Source: Verrucomicrobiota bacterium (GTDB lineage: Bacteria; Verrucomicrobiota; Verrucomicrobiia; Verrucomicrobiales; Akkermansiaceae). From it: 42,824 nucleotides of DNA. The DNA lies in the NCBI GenBank assembly GCA_026397725.1, contig JAPLUI010000314.1, positions 1-42,824 on the forward strand, in the 5' to 3' direction. Position 1 is the stretch's first letter. Each line of letters begins with the position of its first letter. Positions 41,391 to 42,824 of the stretch are shown piece by piece. The position numbers were made by a program, and so were the translations under genes. The notes beneath the pieces are model-generated. The model saw nothing but the letters and a program-made list of their open reading frames with translations. It did no database searches and was not told where the DNA came from.

Positions 41391-42671
41391 TTATCGCCCG
41401 ATGGCTTCCCGCAGGACCTCCGGATTCACCCCGCGCTTGACCAGCCTGATCGCTTCGCCCTTTTGGGTTTTGAAGGTCAGATCACAGACCGTATCCTTGG
41501 CACCGTAAATGTGCTCATGGATGTTGCTCTTGTAATGATGATAGAAGCCGTCCGCCTCGGGTTTCAGGTGCGGGGTGTTCCGATAGAACTCGGCCGCGCC
41601 CTTGATCATCTTGTAGGACCCCTTGAGGGTTTTGAGATCCAGCGTGTATTGGTAGCGGTCCCAATAGTGCTCGGCTTTCTCAGCCCCGTTGATGGTGGTC
41701 AGGCCGGTGTAACCGGAGGGCAACTGCCAGCGCGACATGTGCTCGTGCCGGACCAGGCGGAACAGATCAAGCGCGGGCGACATGGGGCCGGCGCCGTCCG
41801 GCGTGGTGCAGGCCAGCAGATCCTTGGCAATACTATCAGGAACTTTCTCCGGGCCATTCCACGGTCGGGTTTCCTCAATGAAGATCGCCTCGGTCTCCTT
41901 GCCGATCCACTGCTGCCGCGCCAGGGTCTTGTAACTCTCGTAGTTCTTCAGGTGCATCCGCAAGGTGGCATCCTGCAGTGCGCCGTGATTGGCGGCTTCA
42001 TATGAATGCTGCATGGGCTCTTCGTTGAAGCCCCAATACATGGAGCCCCACGCGAAGTTATTGCCGCTGACACTCCAGATGTTCCCTTTGAAGCTTGCCG
42101 GATATGCCCCGCGCTGGCAGATCGCGGACAAATACAGATAGTAGTACCATTTCCGCTGGATCGAAAGTGTCTCCGCATCCGCCGGCAGAAACACATAGGA
42201 TTTCCCCCAGAAGTCCCGCCACCAAGCCTGATTGGCCGTATCCATCTTGTCATAGCCCGCTGCCTTGACCCCGGCCACACGATCCTTGGCCTGTTTGAGC
42301 ACCTGCTCCACGCCGACCTTCTGGTCGAGGCTGGCGGCGCTGGCGATATACACCAGCACCTCGCCGACAGCGGCAGGCATGGTCAGGCTGAGCGTCCCGG
42401 GGTTCGGCTTGGATACCGTGGCGCTGCGGCCAGCGACATCGATGACCACGCTGGCGCCGCAATAATGATCGAACTCGCGGAATTCGGTGGCGGCTTCCTG
42501 ATCATATCTCTGGGTGAGCCAGATTTGCGTGCTTAGCGAACCGTTAGCCAACGTCGAATAGTGCTGCTTGACGGCCCCCTTGGCCAGCAGCGACTCGGCG
42601 GTCTCGCCCAACTTTGCCAGGTCCTGACTGATGAAGGGCGGACGCTTGTTGATCCCTGCCTTTTGCAGCAT
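41391..42671 (-). pseudogene. DUF5703/GH95-like hydrolase, N-terminally truncated, probable internal loss
   Basis: A 426-residue open frame. It includes WWRDFWGKSYVFLPAD, RKWYYYLYLSAICQRGAYPA, NIWSVSGNNFAWGSMYWGFN and EAANHGALQDATLRMHLKNY, as in DUF5703-type hydrolases related to GH95. There is no signal peptide: the first residues (MLQKAGINKRPPFIS) begin mid-domain, 3 bp from the stop of an unrelated surface-protein end. Near the C-terminus the sequence jumps from HEHIYGAKD to TVCDLTFKTQKGEAIRLVKR; relatives have about 100 more residues between. Cytoplasmic and incomplete, it is probably inactive, though it remains open for its whole length. Confidence 0.65.
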
Positions 42672-42673
42672 GG

Positions 42674-42824
42674 TCAGGTCAATCCGACGGTCCGGGTATA
42701 GCTGAACTGGCCCGCGCTGTGCAACGCGCTGGTATCGGTGACCGGATTGACCGAGGTGCCGCTGGTGGGATTGAGGCCGAAGGCGTATTCCTGGAAGTTG
42801 CTCAGGCCGTCGCCATCCAGATCG
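42674..42824 (-). CDS. C-terminal end of a surface protein, running off the window
   Basis: The minus frame enters from the right edge with DLDGDGLSNFQEYAFGLNPT and ends SAGQFSYTRTVGLT. The 'D-x-DGDGLSNFxEYAFGxNP' element is the standard C-terminal module of large verrucomicrobial secreted proteins; the giant protein at 2-4900 ends with a relative of it. Relatives normally continue for ~60 residues after FSYTR, so this one is probably cut short where it meets the hydrolase remnant. Confidence 0.5.
   Translation of the reverse strand, partial: DLDGDGLSNFQEYAFGLNPTSGTSVNPVTDTSALHSAGQFSYTRTVGLT

Noticed and set aside
1..42824. Frequent CTAAC pentamers in plus-strand coding regions, considered as a Chi-like or codon-context signal
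   Set aside because: By rough count the number is close to that expected from base composition; no consistent position or partner motif was found.
1..42824. tRNA, rRNA or riboswitch genes
   Set aside because: No cloverleaf, CCA-end or known aptamer pattern was recognised by eye in the intergenic regions.

Overview
The window looks like a GC-rich chromosome piece from a free-living Verrucomicrobiota-type bacterium. This rests on protein style, not on a marker gene. There are PEP-CTERM tails (VPEPAT...LLRRRR, VPEPTG...LLRRRR), autotransporter-associated beta-strand repeats, a Tat-exported Gfo/Idh/MocA oxidoreductase, large modular surface proteins with a characteristic C-terminal domain, a DUF6288/HEAT protein, and many secreted glycan-active enzymes. 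Shine-Dalgarno sequences are mostly weak. I see no rRNA, tRNA, CRISPR array, integrase or intact transposase.

Layout. (1) 1-9.9 kb: the end of a giant secreted repeat protein, a PEP-CTERM protein, a Tat-exported oxidoreductase, an ATP-grasp gene remnant, a DUF3313 lipoprotein and a repeat-rich spacer. (2) 9.2-13.1 kb: a cytochrome c maturation operon (lipoprotein, ResB-like, CcsA-like). (3) 13.1-23.9 kb: an accessory island of toxin-antitoxin and restriction genes. It holds a PIN/antitoxin pair, a DUF3883/DUF4928 restriction locus with a truncated C5-methyltransferase, a zeta-like ATPase with a small partner, orphan AbrB and HicB antitoxins, a Fic protein, a Phd antitoxin with a deleted VapC, and another VapC relic. 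(4) 24.6-36.7 kb: secreted catabolic genes, namely a Sel1/C39-like protease, a GH95 fucosidase broken by a frameshift, a DPP-IV-like peptidase, an internally deleted SUMF1-like protein, a DUF6288 protein, a sialate O-acetylesterase and a GH2 fragment. (5) 37-42.8 kb: a PEP-CTERM autotransporter-repeat protein, then a graveyard of GH106 and DUF5703-type glycoside hydrolase pieces on the minus strand.

The strongest structural signal is that the last 287 bp of ccsA recur at 14035-14321 (no indels) and the last ~160 bp recur at 21678-21846, in the same orientation and each ending in the stop codon. These copies bracket the island. The differences between the first two copies are synonymous over most of their length, so the second copy probably descends from a functional ccsA of another lineage. 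A second short motif (core TTTGTCTGTCCCATAGTT) sits at several module boundaries, one of them directly against a ccsA-tail copy. Together these suggest repeated accretion of defence/addiction modules at the 3' end of ccsA.

A second theme is decay. Many genes carry deletions, frameshifts, early stops or chimeric joins (GH95, SUMF1, VapC, MTase, GH2, GH106, DUF5703). Either this lineage is shedding accessory genes quickly or part of the assembly is imperfect; reads across the junctions would decide.
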